Notes: generated by a model from the sequence alone, not told the origin. A stretch of DNA of 16,030 nt from an uncultured Lachnospiraceae bacterium (GCA_946627575.1 CAMOVS010000007.1:1-16030); one strand, 5' to 3'. Shown: positions 1-6,641, numbered from the stretch's first letter. Numbers and translations are program-made.

Positions 1-116
1 CTGATGGTAAATAATATGGTCTCGCACCCCATTCTTGCAGAGGCCAGTGCAGCCTCACATCCGGCATGACCGGCACCAACCACAATAACATCATATTCTT
101 CTGTTACAGGCTTCAT
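1..116 (-). CDS. mnmG: MnmG (GidA), tRNA U34 carboxymethylaminomethyl-modification FAD subunit, N-terminal fragment
   Basis: Only the first 38 codons are in the window; the gene continues past the left edge. The translation opens with a short lead followed by [17 protein letters not shown], the FAD/NAD-binding Rossmann glycine motif (GxGxxG followed by CEAA) diagnostic of MnmG. MnmG pairs with MnmE to install the cmnm5 group on U34 of tRNAs that read two-codon boxes, using FAD, glycine or ammonium and methylene-tetrahydrofolate in the cytoplasm. The ATG at 114-116 is chosen because a GGAGGG Shine-Dalgarno lies 4 nt upstream. An in-frame ATG 12 nt earlier overlaps that site and is less likely. 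It follows mnmE after 51 bp with no visible terminator between, so the two are probably co-transcribed. Identity is firm from motif and neighbour; the length is unknown. Confidence 0.95.
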   Translation of the reverse strand, partial: MKPVTEEYDVIVVGAGHAGCEAALASARMGCETILFTI

Positions 117-167
117 GTTTCCCTCCATGAAATTATGTTAAGACTCCCTCGCCGGTGTTTTATTCGT

Positions 168-1574
168 CTATTTGCCGGTACAGAAGCGGGCAAATATCTC
201 ATTGACCAGATCATCCTCCACCGCTTCTCCAAGGATCTTTCCAAGATTCTCATAGGCATCCATAAGATCAATAGTATAGAAATCTTCCGGCATCCCCTGG
301 TGGATGGACCTATCTACATTATAGACCGATTCCAGACTCTTCTCCAGAAGATTTCGATGCCTCTCGCTGTTGATCACAACTTCATCCTTCATATCCATTG
401 TGCCATGGAACATCATCTTTTTCAATTCCTCATGAAAAAGATCAATCCCTTCCCTGTATTTGGCAGAAACCGGAACCACAGGAACATCATCATCAAAGTA
501 TTGTCTGATTTCTTCGATAGAAAGAATCTTCCGATCCAAATCAGACTTATTCAATAAGACAATCTTCTTTTTATCCCGGATCTCTTCCATGATGGAAAGA
601 TCTTCCTGACTGATATCTCCTGACCTGTCCATAAGATACAGGATCAGGTCAGCTCTCTTTAATTCATGAAGAGCTCTCTCCACACCGATGGATTCTACTT
701 TATCTTCTGTATCTCTTATACCTGCCGTATCCACTATGTGAAGGGTAATGCCATCGATGGTTATATATTCTTCCAGAGTATCCCGGGTCGTCCCGGCTAT
801 CTCCGTTACAATTGCACGCTCTTCTCCCAGCAAAGCATTAAGGAAAGAAGACTTACCGGCATTGGGCTTTCCTACGATACAGGTTCTTATTCCTTCGGAT
901 ATCAGTCTTCCATTGGCATAGGAGGATATCAGTTTCTTTAACTCTTCTGCCCATTCCCCGCATCTTTCTGAAAGATCTTCTCCAAAACCAGTCAGATCAT
1001 AATGCTCCGGATCATCCAGGGCTGATTCGATCCGGGCGACCTGATAGATCACATCCTGACGTATGGAATCAATAATCTCTGAAAGATTTCCTTTAAGTTG
1101 GGATAAAGAATTCTGTCTGGCCAGATCATTTTTTGATTCAATTAGATCCATAACCGCCTCAGCCTGGGACAAATCAATCCTTCCATTGAGAAATGCTCTC
1201 TTGGTAAACTCTCCAGGCTCGGCAATCCTGGCTCCACACCTGATAACCAGATCCAGTATTCTTTTTAGAATGACCACACCACCATGACAATCTATCTCCA
1301 CTACATCTTCTCTGGTATAGCTGTGGGGAGCCTTCATGATAAGTACGATACACTCATCTATGATCTTTTCCTCAGGTGAATCCTTGTGATCCACGATATT
1401 GCCATAATAGATACGATAAGATTCAAGATCTCTTTCTCTCCACTTTTTATTATGGGGCCGGAATATATTACCGATAATATTCATGGAATCAGACCCACTG
1501 ATCCTGATGATTCCAATTCCGGCATTGGAGACCGGAGTTGCTATGGAAGCAATTGTATCATATTCATGGATCAT
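168..1574 (-). CDS. mnmE: MnmE (TrmE), tRNA modification GTPase
   Basis: Dimeric GTPase partner of MnmG in U34 modification of tRNA. From the ATG at 1572-1574 it is 468 aa, a normal family length. An N-terminal tetrahydrofolate-binding domain covers roughly residues 1-120 and is followed by a helical domain. The inserted G domain shows G1 GKPNAGKSS (235-243), G2 GTTRDT (261-266), G3 DTAG (282-285) and G4 NKSD (342-345). The protein ends in the family's C-terminal Cys-x-Gly-Lys motif as CTGK, whose cysteine is needed for modification. A GTG nine bases upstream is in frame, but it lies inside the SD AGAGGTGAT that serves this ATG, so I reject it as the start. A perfect AT-rich inverted repeat stands between jag and this gene, so mnmE may be partly uncoupled from the upstream genes. 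Function is certain; the exact start is very likely. Confidence 0.96.
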   Translation of the reverse strand: MIHEYDTIASIATPVSNAGIGIIRISGSDSMNIIGNIFRPHNKKWRERDLESYRIYYGNIVDHKDSPEEKIIDECIVLIMKAPHSYTREDVVEIDCHGGVVILKRILDLVIRCGARIAEPGEFTKRAFLNGRIDLSQAEAVMDLIESKNDLARQNSLSQLKGNLSEIIDSIRQDVIYQVARIESALDDPEHYDLTGFGEDLSERCGEWAEELKKLISSYANGRLISEGIRTCIVGKPNAGKSSFLNALLGEERAIVTEIAGTTRDTLEEYITIDGITLHIVDTAGIRDTEDKVESIGVERALHELKRADLILYLMDRSGDISQEDLSIMEEIRDKKKIVLLNKSDLDRKILSIEEIRQYFDDDVPVVPVSAKYREGIDLFHEELKKMMFHGTMDMKDEVVINSERHRNLLEKSLESVYNVDRSIHQGMPEDFYTIDLMDAYENLGKILGEAVEDDLVNEIFARFCTGK

Positions 1575-1604
1575 AGATATCACCTCTTACCAACAATTGA
1601 AAAG

Positions 1605-1643
1605 AGGATGTTTAAAAATTCATCTTGAATTTTTAAACATCCT
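1605..1643 (-). terminator. Perfect 18-bp inverted repeat between jag and mnmE, probable terminator or attenuator
   Basis: Arms 1605-1622 and 1626-1643 are perfectly complementary around a 3-nt loop. Read on the minus strand, downstream of jag, the hairpin is followed by CTTTTC, a short U-rich tail. The stem is AT-rich and the tail weak, so termination may be partial. It ends about 30 nt upstream of the mnmE start, and no clear separate mnmE promoter was seen in that gap. This suggests read-through control rather than a hard operon end. The repeat is seen directly; the function is inferred. Confidence 0.65.
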
Positions 1644-1679
1644 TTCTTCTGCTTCATTCCTTTAATTCTTCTGTCTTAA

Positions 1680-2327
1680 CTATTTATTCTGGTACCTACG
1701 ATCCCTCTTTAACATGACAACTACCTTACGGTAAGGTTCTTCTCCCTCACTCTTGGTAATGACGTATTTATCATTCTGCAGAGCGGAGTGGATCACTCTT
1801 CTCTCATAGGGATTCATAGGTTCAAATGTAAAGGGACGACGGCTTCTCTTGACAGATGCGGCCATCTTTCTGGCCAGCTTCTCCAGAGTGACTTTTCTTC
1901 TCTCTCTATAATTCTCCGTATCTACTTTTACGCGGATATATTCATCATGTTCTTTATTCACAAAAAGGCTGATCAGATATTGGATGGCATCCAGGGTCTG
2001 TCCTCTTTTTCCGATGAGAACTCCCATATTAGGCCCGGATAAGTCAATATCCATGATTTTTTCCTCTTCGTTGAACTTGATATCAACATTGGTTTCAACT
2101 TTCATGGCAGAAAACATATCATCACAGAAATCTTTCGCTTTCTCTACAATAGACTTCTCCATGTTAATCCTGATTACGGCATCCTTTGCTCCAAATATTC
2201 CAAGGAAACCGCTGCTGCCTTCTTCGATTACTTCATACTTAAGCTTGTCACTGGTTATACCAAGCTCTACAGAAGCAGCTGTTATAGCATCACTGACCGT
2301 TTTGCCACGAAACTCTTTAACCTCCAC
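1680..2327 (-). CDS. jag: Jag/KhpB, Jag_N-KH-R3H RNA-binding protein
   Basis: A 215-aa cytoplasmic RNA-binding protein (Jag, SpoIIIJ-associated; also called KhpB or EloR). Three domains are visible in order. The first is an N-terminal Jag_N region (about 1-50) ending in the typical GFLGIFG. The second is a KH domain with its GxxG loop GKRG at 106-109. The third is a C-terminal R3H domain with RxxxH in ERRVIH (176-180). In several Gram-positives this protein works with KhpA and affects cell elongation and mRNA regulation; that role is family knowledge. It starts at a GTG (2325-2327) with AGGAGG 9 nt upstream, and no better in-frame start is nearby. It lies downstream of yidC in the conserved order. 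The 114-bp gap before it shows no convincing promoter, and a strong inverted repeat follows it. Confidence 0.95.
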   Translation of the reverse strand: MEVKEFRGKTVSDAITAASVELGITSDKLKYEVIEEGSSGFLGIFGAKDAVIRINMEKSIVEKAKDFCDDMFSAMKVETNVDIKFNEEEKIMDIDLSGPNMGVLIGKRGQTLDAIQYLISLFVNKEHDEYIRVKVDTENYRERRKVTLEKLARKMAASVKRSRRPFTFEPMNPYERRVIHSALQNDKYVITKSEGEEPYRKVVVMLKRDRRYQNK

Positions 2328-2441
2328 AATTATTATCCTCCTATAATATCATTAGTTTTATCATCAACTAATTACTTTGGATGCAGGGCTACTAATGATT
2401 CGGATGTACGATTTAACATTCTGAAAAACTGTTATACAGAA

Positions 2442-3767
2442 CTATTGATACTTATAGTTATTACCTTTTCCCTGATTCTTTCCTGATGACTGACTCGAAT
2501 ATTTCTTATCAAACTCACTGACAAGATAAGATAACCTGCTGATCTCTCCCAGCTTCTTATGATCAATAGATTGGAGAACTTCGTAATACTCCTCGCTCTC
2601 AAATCCTTTCTCCTTCACACCTTTCAATTTAGGTGAGGAAAGATTCTTCAAATTGCTGTTAGCATCAATCAAAGAAGGACCTGAAGGCTTCTTTTCTTCT
2701 GTCTGAGCCTGGGTCGATCGACTCATCAGTTTTTCTGTAAGAGTTTTCTTGCCGCTGGCTTTTCTCTTCTCAGCCTTGGCCATATTCTCTGCAATCATGG
2801 CGTCGATGTCGGCATTCTCCATCATTTTGTTAACAATAACCTGCTGAACCAGCTGGAAAGCAGCACTGGTAGCCCAGTAAATACCAAGACCGGCAGGAGT
2901 AGTCACACAGATAAAGAAGGACATAAATGGCATCATCCATGTCATAGTCTTAGACATATCTGCACCGGTTCCCTGAGTCTGGGGAGACTGCATGGTCTTA
3001 GCAGCAAGATATTGGAAAAGAGCAGCAAAAAGAGGAATCAACAGATAGATACTGAAACCCCATCCCGGTGTCTGAGTGATATTGATGCCGGGAAGAAAAT
3101 CATTCATCTTTATGATTCTTGAAGAATGTGTTGTAATCAGATCGGATGAACCTGGTAAGAGCTTGGCCAGCTTCGCCCAGGCTTCCTGATTAAAATAATT
3201 CAGAGCATCGATTACTTTGTTAGCCTCAGATGCTGTTGTCAATTTATCAAGGCCTGCATAACTGGATATACCTTTTCCTGCCTTCTGAATGGCCTCGATG
3301 GTTGCCGAATCGCTGATTTTGATACCATTGATGATGGCTGTAAACTCTGCCTTTACCTGGGGAATATAAGCAGGGATATTTCTTATTACCTGGTAGAGAG
3401 CAAAGAAAATAGGCATCTGGATCAGGAGCTGGAGGCAGCCTCCGCTCATACTCACGCCGTACTTGTCATAGACAGCCTGGATCTCCTGGTTCTGTTTCTG
3501 CATGGAAACCTGGTCTCTCTTGCCCCGGTACTTCTTCTGGATCTTCTGGATCTCAGGCTGCATAGCCTGACTCATCTTGCTGAACTTCTGCTGCTTATAG
3601 GTCATGGGCAGCATAAAGATACGGACAATAATAGTGAATATAATAATACAGAGTCCGATATTCTCAATGCCAAAAAGACCTAGGAACCTGAAGATTCCAT
3701 CCATCACATATCCCAGAAGCCATGCGATCTGTCCAATAATGGGAGTCGTTGACTGGGTCAATAACAT
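2442..3767 (-). CDS. yidC: YidC/Oxa1/SpoIIIJ membrane protein insertase, enlarged form
   Basis: Inserts and folds membrane proteins, alone or with SecYEG, in the cytoplasmic membrane. Hydrophobic segments lie at about 13-32, 38-57, 108-128, 236-256 and 275-312. The conserved positive residue of the hydrophilic groove is R49 in FTIIVRIFMLP. A basic cytoplasmic loop (about 58-105) follows the second segment. At 441 aa it is far longer than the roughly 260-aa Bacillus SpoIIIJ. The extra length is a polar region of about 100 residues (131-233) on the presumed outer side between the third and fourth segments, and a charged tail (about 315-441). No lipobox cysteine is seen at the N-terminus. The ATG has AGGAGG 6 nt upstream, and yidD stops 15 nt before it, so the two genes are coupled. 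Assignment is firm; membrane edges are by eye. Confidence 0.96.
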   Translation of the reverse strand: MLLTQSTTPIIGQIAWLLGYVMDGIFRFLGLFGIENIGLCIIIFTIIVRIFMLPMTYKQQKFSKMSQAMQPEIQKIQKKYRGKRDQVSMQKQNQEIQAVYDKYGVSMSGGCLQLLIQMPIFFALYQVIRNIPAYIPQVKAEFTAIINGIKISDSATIEAIQKAGKGISSYAGLDKLTTASEANKVIDALNYFNQEAWAKLAKLLPGSSDLITTHSSRIIKMNDFLPGINITQTPGWGFSIYLLIPLFAALFQYLAAKTMQSPQTQGTGADMSKTMTWMMPFMSFFICVTTPAGLGIYWATSAAFQLVQQVIVNKMMENADIDAMIAENMAKAEKRKASGKKTLTEKLMSRSTQAQTEEKKPSGPSLIDANSNLKNLSSPKLKGVKEKGFESEEYYEVLQSIDHKKLGEISRLSYLVSEFDKKYSSQSSGKNQGKGNNYKYQ

Positions 3768-3782
3768 ACTTATCCTCCTTAA

Positions 3783-3995
3783 TCAGGGCACCGGATCATA
3801 TCCCCCTTTGGAAAAGGGATTGCAGCGAAGAATCCTCCAGGCTGCAAGGATTCCTCCGCGGAACGCGCCATATTTCTCAATCGCCTCTATGGCATACTGT
3901 GAGCAGGTCGGAATATATTTGCAGGTTGATCCCCCCTTCATAGGGGACAGGTATTTCTGATATAACCTGACAACTCTAATCATTAATCTTTTCAT
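3783..3995 (-). CDS. yidD: YidD, membrane protein insertion efficiency factor
   Basis: A small (70 aa) membrane-associated protein that aids YidC-dependent insertion. It carries the family signature around C25 and C31 ([11 protein letters not shown]), a third cysteine in LRCNP (C58), and an amphipathic basic N-terminus ([18 protein letters not shown]). Length is normal for the family. The ATG lies 6 nt after the rnpA stop codon with no strong SD. Translation is therefore probably by coupling or reinitiation from rnpA. A 10-bp tandem duplication spans this junction. Position between rnpA and yidC is the standard bacterial arrangement and supports the call. Confidence 0.95.
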   Translation of the reverse strand: MKRLMIRVVRLYQKYLSPMKGGSTCKYIPTCSQYAIEAIEKYGAFRGGILAAWRILRCNPFSKGGYDPVP

Positions 3996-3996
3996 A

Positions 3997-4016
3997 TCCG
4001 ATTATTTCCGATTATT
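3997..4016. repeat. Tandem 10-bp duplication at the rnpA/yidD junction
   Basis: TCCGATTATT occurs twice back to back (3997-4006 and 4007-4016). It covers the last codons and stop of rnpA and the spacer up to the yidD start. The repeat is exact; whether it is a recent slippage event is inferred. Confidence 0.8.
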
Positions 4017-4352
4017 GTCACTTATTAGACGATGCAAATTCAACAAATGCAGGATGGCGCTCTCGATCTTCTGATAATCTCCGGAAGCAGAGTCCGAGCG
4101 CCCTACGATAACAATGTCATAGCCCTGTAATATACAATCATTATTCAGACGGATGACCTCCCGGACTACCCTCTTGACCCGATGCCTGACGACACTGTTA
4201 CCGATTTTCTTACTGACAGAGATTCCGTAACGATTCAGCGGTCTGTCATTCTTTCGGACGATCATCACCAGAGTCCTGTTAACTTTGGAACGCCCGGCAT
4301 GATAAACCAGCTGAAACTCTCTGTTCTTTCTTAAAGACTCATATTGATTCAT
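4002..4352 (-). CDS. rnpA: RNase P protein component
   Basis: The protein cofactor of ribonuclease P, which cleaves 5' leaders from pre-tRNAs together with the catalytic RNA. It is 116 aa, the usual size, basic, with the RNR signature GNSVVRHRVKRVVRE at 51-65. The start is well constrained: the codon directly before the ATG is a TAA stop, and MNQYESLRKNREF matches how the family begins. No Shine-Dalgarno sits at a normal distance. The nearest purine-rich run, GAGGA, is 20 nt upstream inside the loop of a terminator-like hairpin. Together these suggest low expression relative to rpmH, which makes sense because RNase P is needed in far smaller amounts than bL34. Identity is secure; the regulation is inferred. 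Confidence 0.96.
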   Translation of the reverse strand: MNQYESLRKNREFQLVYHAGRSKVNRTLVMIVRKNDRPLNRYGISVSKKIGNSVVRHRVKRVVREVIRLNNDCILQGYDIVIVGRSDSASGDYQKIESAILHLLNLHRLISDNNRK

Positions 4353-4355
4353 TTA

Positions 4356-4384
4356 GAAAAGAAAAGGCCACATCCTCTGCGGCC
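4356..4384 (-). terminator. Attenuator-like hairpin between rpmH and rnpA
   Basis: On the minus strand GGCCGCA (4384-4378) pairs with TGTGGCC (4372-4366), giving 7 bp with one G-U pair around the loop GAGGA. TTTTCTTTTC follows at once. This is the layout of an intrinsic terminator. The first stem base is the last base of the rpmH stop codon, so ribosomes finishing rpmH would cover the stem. Because the rest of the cluster lies downstream, partial termination is more likely than complete termination. Confidence 0.7.
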
Positions 4385-4518
4385 TATGCTGACAATTTGA
4401 TTCGTCCTTTTGCTCTTCTTCTTGCTAAAACTTTTCTGCCGTTAGCTGTGCTCATTCTCTTTCTGAAACCATGAACTTTAGAGCGCTGTCTCTTTTTCGG
4501 CTGATATGTCATTTTCAT
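4384..4518 (-). CDS. rpmH: Large ribosomal subunit protein bL34
   Basis: A 44-aa, very basic protein of the 50S subunit. The sequence is an almost invariant bL34: [19 protein letters not shown] at the start, then [20 protein letters not shown] longer open frame extends upstream, but the ATG at 4516-4518 is preceded by a consensus GGAGGTGG SD about 8 nt away and gives the standard family length. That SD lies in the loop of a 5-bp hairpin (4521-4537). A good promoter lies about 55 bp upstream. It is the first gene of the leftward cluster and borders the DnaA-box region, the usual place for rpmH. Confidence 0.97.
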   Translation of the reverse strand: MKMTYQPKKRQRSKVHGFRKRMSTANGRKVLARRRAKGRIKLSA

Positions 4519-4520
4519 AG

Positions 4521-4537
4521 CGAAGCCACCTCCTTCG
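4521..4537 (-). promoter_or_regulatory. rpmH ribosome-binding site in a hairpin loop
   Basis: CGAAG and CTTCG arms form 5 bp around the loop GAGGTGG, which contains the SD core. The SD is therefore presented unpaired. The hairpin is weak and might be coincidental, but it sits exactly on the functional element. Confidence 0.45.
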
Positions 4538-4573
4538 ATAATTATTCTAAATTGCTGAAAAAGCATCACTCCC

Positions 4574-4602
4574 ATTATATTGAAAATCATATGTCAAGTC
4601 AA
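4574..4602 (-). promoter_or_regulatory. Promoter of the rpmH-rnpA-yidD-yidC cluster
   Basis: On the minus strand TTGACT (4602-4597), a 17-bp spacer and a perfect TATAAT (4579-4574) form a near-consensus sigma-A promoter. Transcription would start near 4567, giving a leader of about 50 nt before rpmH. A perfect TTGACA overlaps the region but would leave only 12 bp to the -10, so it is not the functional -35. Confidence 0.8.
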
Positions 4603-4693
4603 GATAATCTTTTCTTATAAATAATCAGAAGAATAGCTAAAATTATATATTTTGTCCACATATAAAATGACTTATCCACAGATTTTTAACCAC

Positions 4694-4714
4694 TTATCCA
4701 CACAATGTGTATAA
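4694..4714. promoter_or_regulatory. Inverted DnaA-box pair A
   Basis: TTATCCACA on the plus strand is followed after 3 nt (CAA) by TGTGTATAA, a minus-strand box. The two face each other. The same arrangement with the same gap recurs 121 bp downstream. Confidence 0.85.
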
Positions 4715-4814
4715 CTTCTGGATAAAGGGGGATTTTGTCCACAGCTCATGATCCACGGATCCGGAATATCTTTATGATTGCTTTACTTGTTTCTTGTGAA
4801 TAAACGGACTTAAC

Positions 4815-4835
4815 TTATCCACATCATGTGCATAA
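4815..4835. promoter_or_regulatory. Inverted DnaA-box pair B
   Basis: TTATCCACA on the plus strand, a 3-nt gap (TCA), then TGTGCATAA, a minus-strand box. Geometry is identical to the pair at 4694-4714. Confidence 0.85.
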
Positions 4836-5107
4836 GTATATTGCAGCTGCTTTTGAAGCCTCTTTATCCACACCCCTTTCCATGTTTTATCCACATATGA
4901 TTCATTGCTTATAAAGAACAATATGAATACCTTCTCCAATCCAATAATGGCAGGTTACCTAATTATTTCTATGGATTCTTCATTATTTTCTAACTATTGG
5001 CATATTGAAAAAAATGCCTATCTGTTATACACTATTAATAAAGAAAGAATCTGTTTTTTTCTATATGATTTTAAAGATAATTTTAAGTTCATGTGAGCAT
5101 AACAGAT

Positions 5108-5113
5108 TATAAT
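5108..5113 (+). promoter_or_regulatory. Candidate -10 element of the dnaA promoter
   Basis: A perfect TATAAT about 65 bp upstream of the dnaA start. No good -35 hexamer is found 16-18 bp upstream, so the promoter would be weak or activator-dependent. Another possibility is TTGAAA at 5005-5010 with TATACA at 5026-5031 (15-bp spacer). Confidence 0.4.
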
Positions 5114-5125
5114 TCCAGTAAGATT

Positions 5126-5157
5126 TACCGCAGATTGTCATGCGGTATTCTTTTATT
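5126..5157 (+). promoter_or_regulatory. Leader hairpin with T-rich tail upstream of dnaA
   Basis: TACCGCA (5126-5132) and TGCGGTA (5141-5147) form a perfect 7-bp stem with an 8-nt loop, followed by TTCTTTTATT. It would lie at the very 5' end of a transcript from the TATAAT at 5108. It resembles a terminator but could also be a 5' stabilising stem. It ends about 30 nt before the dnaA start. Confidence 0.55.
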
Positions 5158-5178
5158 AAAAAGAAAATGGAGCATTTT

Positions 5179-6525
5179 ATGTCAGATATCAAAGATAGAA
5201 TCGAAGCGAAATGGCCGGAAATACTGGATAACCTCATACAACAGCATGAGATCTCCGAGGTTGCTGTCAAGACATGGATCAAGCCGCTGATCATCCATTC
5301 CATCAATGATCAGACCATAACATTCTACGTAGTCCAGGGGGCCAGAGGCATTGAATTCATCAAGCATAAGTATTATGATTTTTTCCTGTCCATGGCCATA
5401 GAACAGGTTACCGGTACCAAATACGAGATTCTTTTTTCGGATAATAAGGATCTTGAGCCTTCGGATCCTCCTGCCAAAGCTTCCATCAAGCCGGAATCCA
5501 ACAGCAATCTGAATCCCAGATATACTTTTGATACTTTTGTCGTCGGCCCTACCAACAAGATGGCCCATGCCGTATCTGTAGCTGTCGCTGAATCACCGGG
5601 ACTTACCTATAATCCTTTGTTTCTGTATGGCGGAGCCGGATTGGGCAAGACCCATCTGATGCACTCGATTGCCCACCATATCATACAGCAGCAGCCCAAT
5701 CTGAGGGTTCTTTATGTGACATCGGAGAAATTCACCAACGAGCTGATTGACTCTCTCAAATTTGATAAAAATATAGAATTCCGCAATAAATACAGAAACA
5801 TTGATGTTCTTCTTATCGATGATATACAGTTTATCATTGGCAAGGAGAGTACCCAGGAAGAGTTCTTTCACACTTTCAATGAGCTCCATGAAGCCAAAAA
5901 GCAGATCGTGATCTCTTCGGATAAGCATCCTAAAGAGATTGCTACGCTCGAAGAGAGACTGAGATCCCGTTTTGAGTGGGGTATTACCGTGGATATTCAG
6001 CCGCCGGATTACGAGACCAAGATGGCCATTCTGAATAAGAGGGCCGAACTGGATCACCTTGATATTCCGGATGATGTCATGCAATATGTGGCCAATAATA
6101 TTACGTCCAATATCCGTGAGCTGGAGGGTGCCCTGAATAAGATCTGTGTTTACGCCAGACTCGAGAACCGACAGATTACCCTCAGCCTTGCTGAGACGGC
6201 CCTCAAGGATGCCATAGACAATCAGAGGGAGATCACAACCCAGCTGATTGTATCCGTGGTAGCAGACCACTTTAACATCAGCGTAGAAGATATCCTTTCC
6301 AAGAAGAAGAACAAGGAAATCGCCAATCCCCGTCAGATCTGCATGTATCTCTCCAGAAAATACACCGACGATTCCCTGCAGAACATTGGAAAATATATCG
6401 GAAACCGTGACCATACTACGGTAATGCATGGTTCGGATAAAATCAGCAAGGCCCTTGGTCATGATGATATTCTACGCAATAATATTGATATGATCAGCAA
6501 AAAGCTGGATCCGTCCCGAGCCTGA
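5179..6525 (+). CDS. dnaA: DnaA, chromosomal replication initiator
   Basis: The AAA+ ATPase that binds DnaA boxes, assembles on oriC and melts the origin. From the ATG at 5179 it is 448 aa, a normal length. Domain I (about 1-80) is followed by a short linker. The AAA+ domain has Walker A GGAGLGKT (151-158), Walker B LLIDD (211-215), sensor I around VISSD and the arginine-finger box LEERLRSRFEWG. The C-terminal helix-turn-helix carries the signature GNRDHTTVMHG (408-418), which reads the DnaA box. In-frame ATGs at 5140 and 5167 were rejected. The first lies inside a hairpin loop and lacks an SD. The chosen start has GGAG (5169-5172) with a 6-nt spacer, although that SD is modest. The gene sits between two DnaA-box clusters and ends at a perfect inverted repeat. 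Confidence 0.97.
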   Translation: MSDIKDRIEAKWPEILDNLIQQHEISEVAVKTWIKPLIIHSINDQTITFYVVQGARGIEFIKHKYYDFFLSMAIEQVTGTKYEILFSDNKDLEPSDPPAKASIKPESNSNLNPRYTFDTFVVGPTNKMAHAVSVAVAESPGLTYNPLFLYGGAGLGKTHLMHSIAHHIIQQQPNLRVLYVTSEKFTNELIDSLKFDKNIEFRNKYRNIDVLLIDDIQFIIGKESTQEEFFHTFNELHEAKKQIVISSDKHPKEIATLEERLRSRFEWGITVDIQPPDYETKMAILNKRAELDHLDIPDDVMQYVANNITSNIRELEGALNKICVYARLENRQITLSLAETALKDAIDNQREITTQLIVSVVADHFNISVEDILSKKKNKEIANPRQICMYLSRKYTDDSLQNIGKYIGNRDHTTVMHGSDKISKALGHDDILRNNIDMISKKLDPSRA

Positions 6526-6559
6526 TACATTTTGATTATCAAGATAATCAAAATGTATC
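6524..6559 (+). terminator. Perfect 17-bp inverted repeat at the end of dnaA
   Basis: Arms 6524-6540 and 6543-6559 match perfectly around a 2-nt loop, starting inside the dnaA stop codon TGA. The stem is AT-rich and is followed only by a weak TTTC tail. It most likely ends dnaA transcription before the origin's right half, but efficiency cannot be judged. It closely resembles the repeat after jag in design. Confidence 0.65.
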
Positions 6560-6641
6560 TTTCATGGAAAGAGATCTGCTGGTATGGTGGATAAGTATGT
6601 GGATGAAACCGGGACACAGGTGTGGAATTAATGTTGATTGG

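Larger units (their letters stand above)
4600..5178. other. oriC: oriC, left DnaA-box cluster and dnaA upstream region
   Basis: This gene-free stretch between rpmH and dnaA is the first half of a bipartite origin. Exact TTATCCACA boxes on the plus strand are at 4672-4680, 4694-4702, 4815-4823, 4864-4872 and 4887-4895. TTATNCACA boxes on the minus strand are at 4706-4714, 4795-4803 and 4827-4835. One-mismatch boxes are at 4652-4660, 4735-4743 (both TTGTCCACA), 4717-4725 (minus) and 5025-5033. From 4896 to 5100 the sequence is AT-rich with few boxes and no supportable gene. The dnaA promoter and leader probably occupy the last 80 bp. The boxes also overlap the space between the divergent rpmH and dnaA promoters, so DnaA probably autoregulates here, as in B. 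subtilis. Boxes are seen; function is by analogy. Confidence 0.92.

Noticed and set aside
66..557. 163-codon plus-strand frame across mnmG and mnmE
   Set aside because: Antisense to two clearly identified genes.
2400..2441. CTGT/ACAG hairpin with T-run downstream of yidC as a terminator
   Set aside because: Only a 4-bp stem; too weak to support termination, and jag is normally co-transcribed.
4574..4596. Perfect TTGACA as the -35 for rpmH
   Set aside because: It leaves only 12 bp to TATAAT; the overlapping TTGACT gives the correct 17-bp spacer.
4905..5096. 63-codon open frame in the dnaA upstream region
   Set aside because: No SD, AT-rich composition, no recognisable motif, and it lies in the origin between DnaA boxes and the dnaA leader.
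5593..6462. 289-codon open frame on the minus strand inside dnaA
   Set aside because: Fully opposite a certain gene; the protein resembles no family and opposes the direction of all neighbours.
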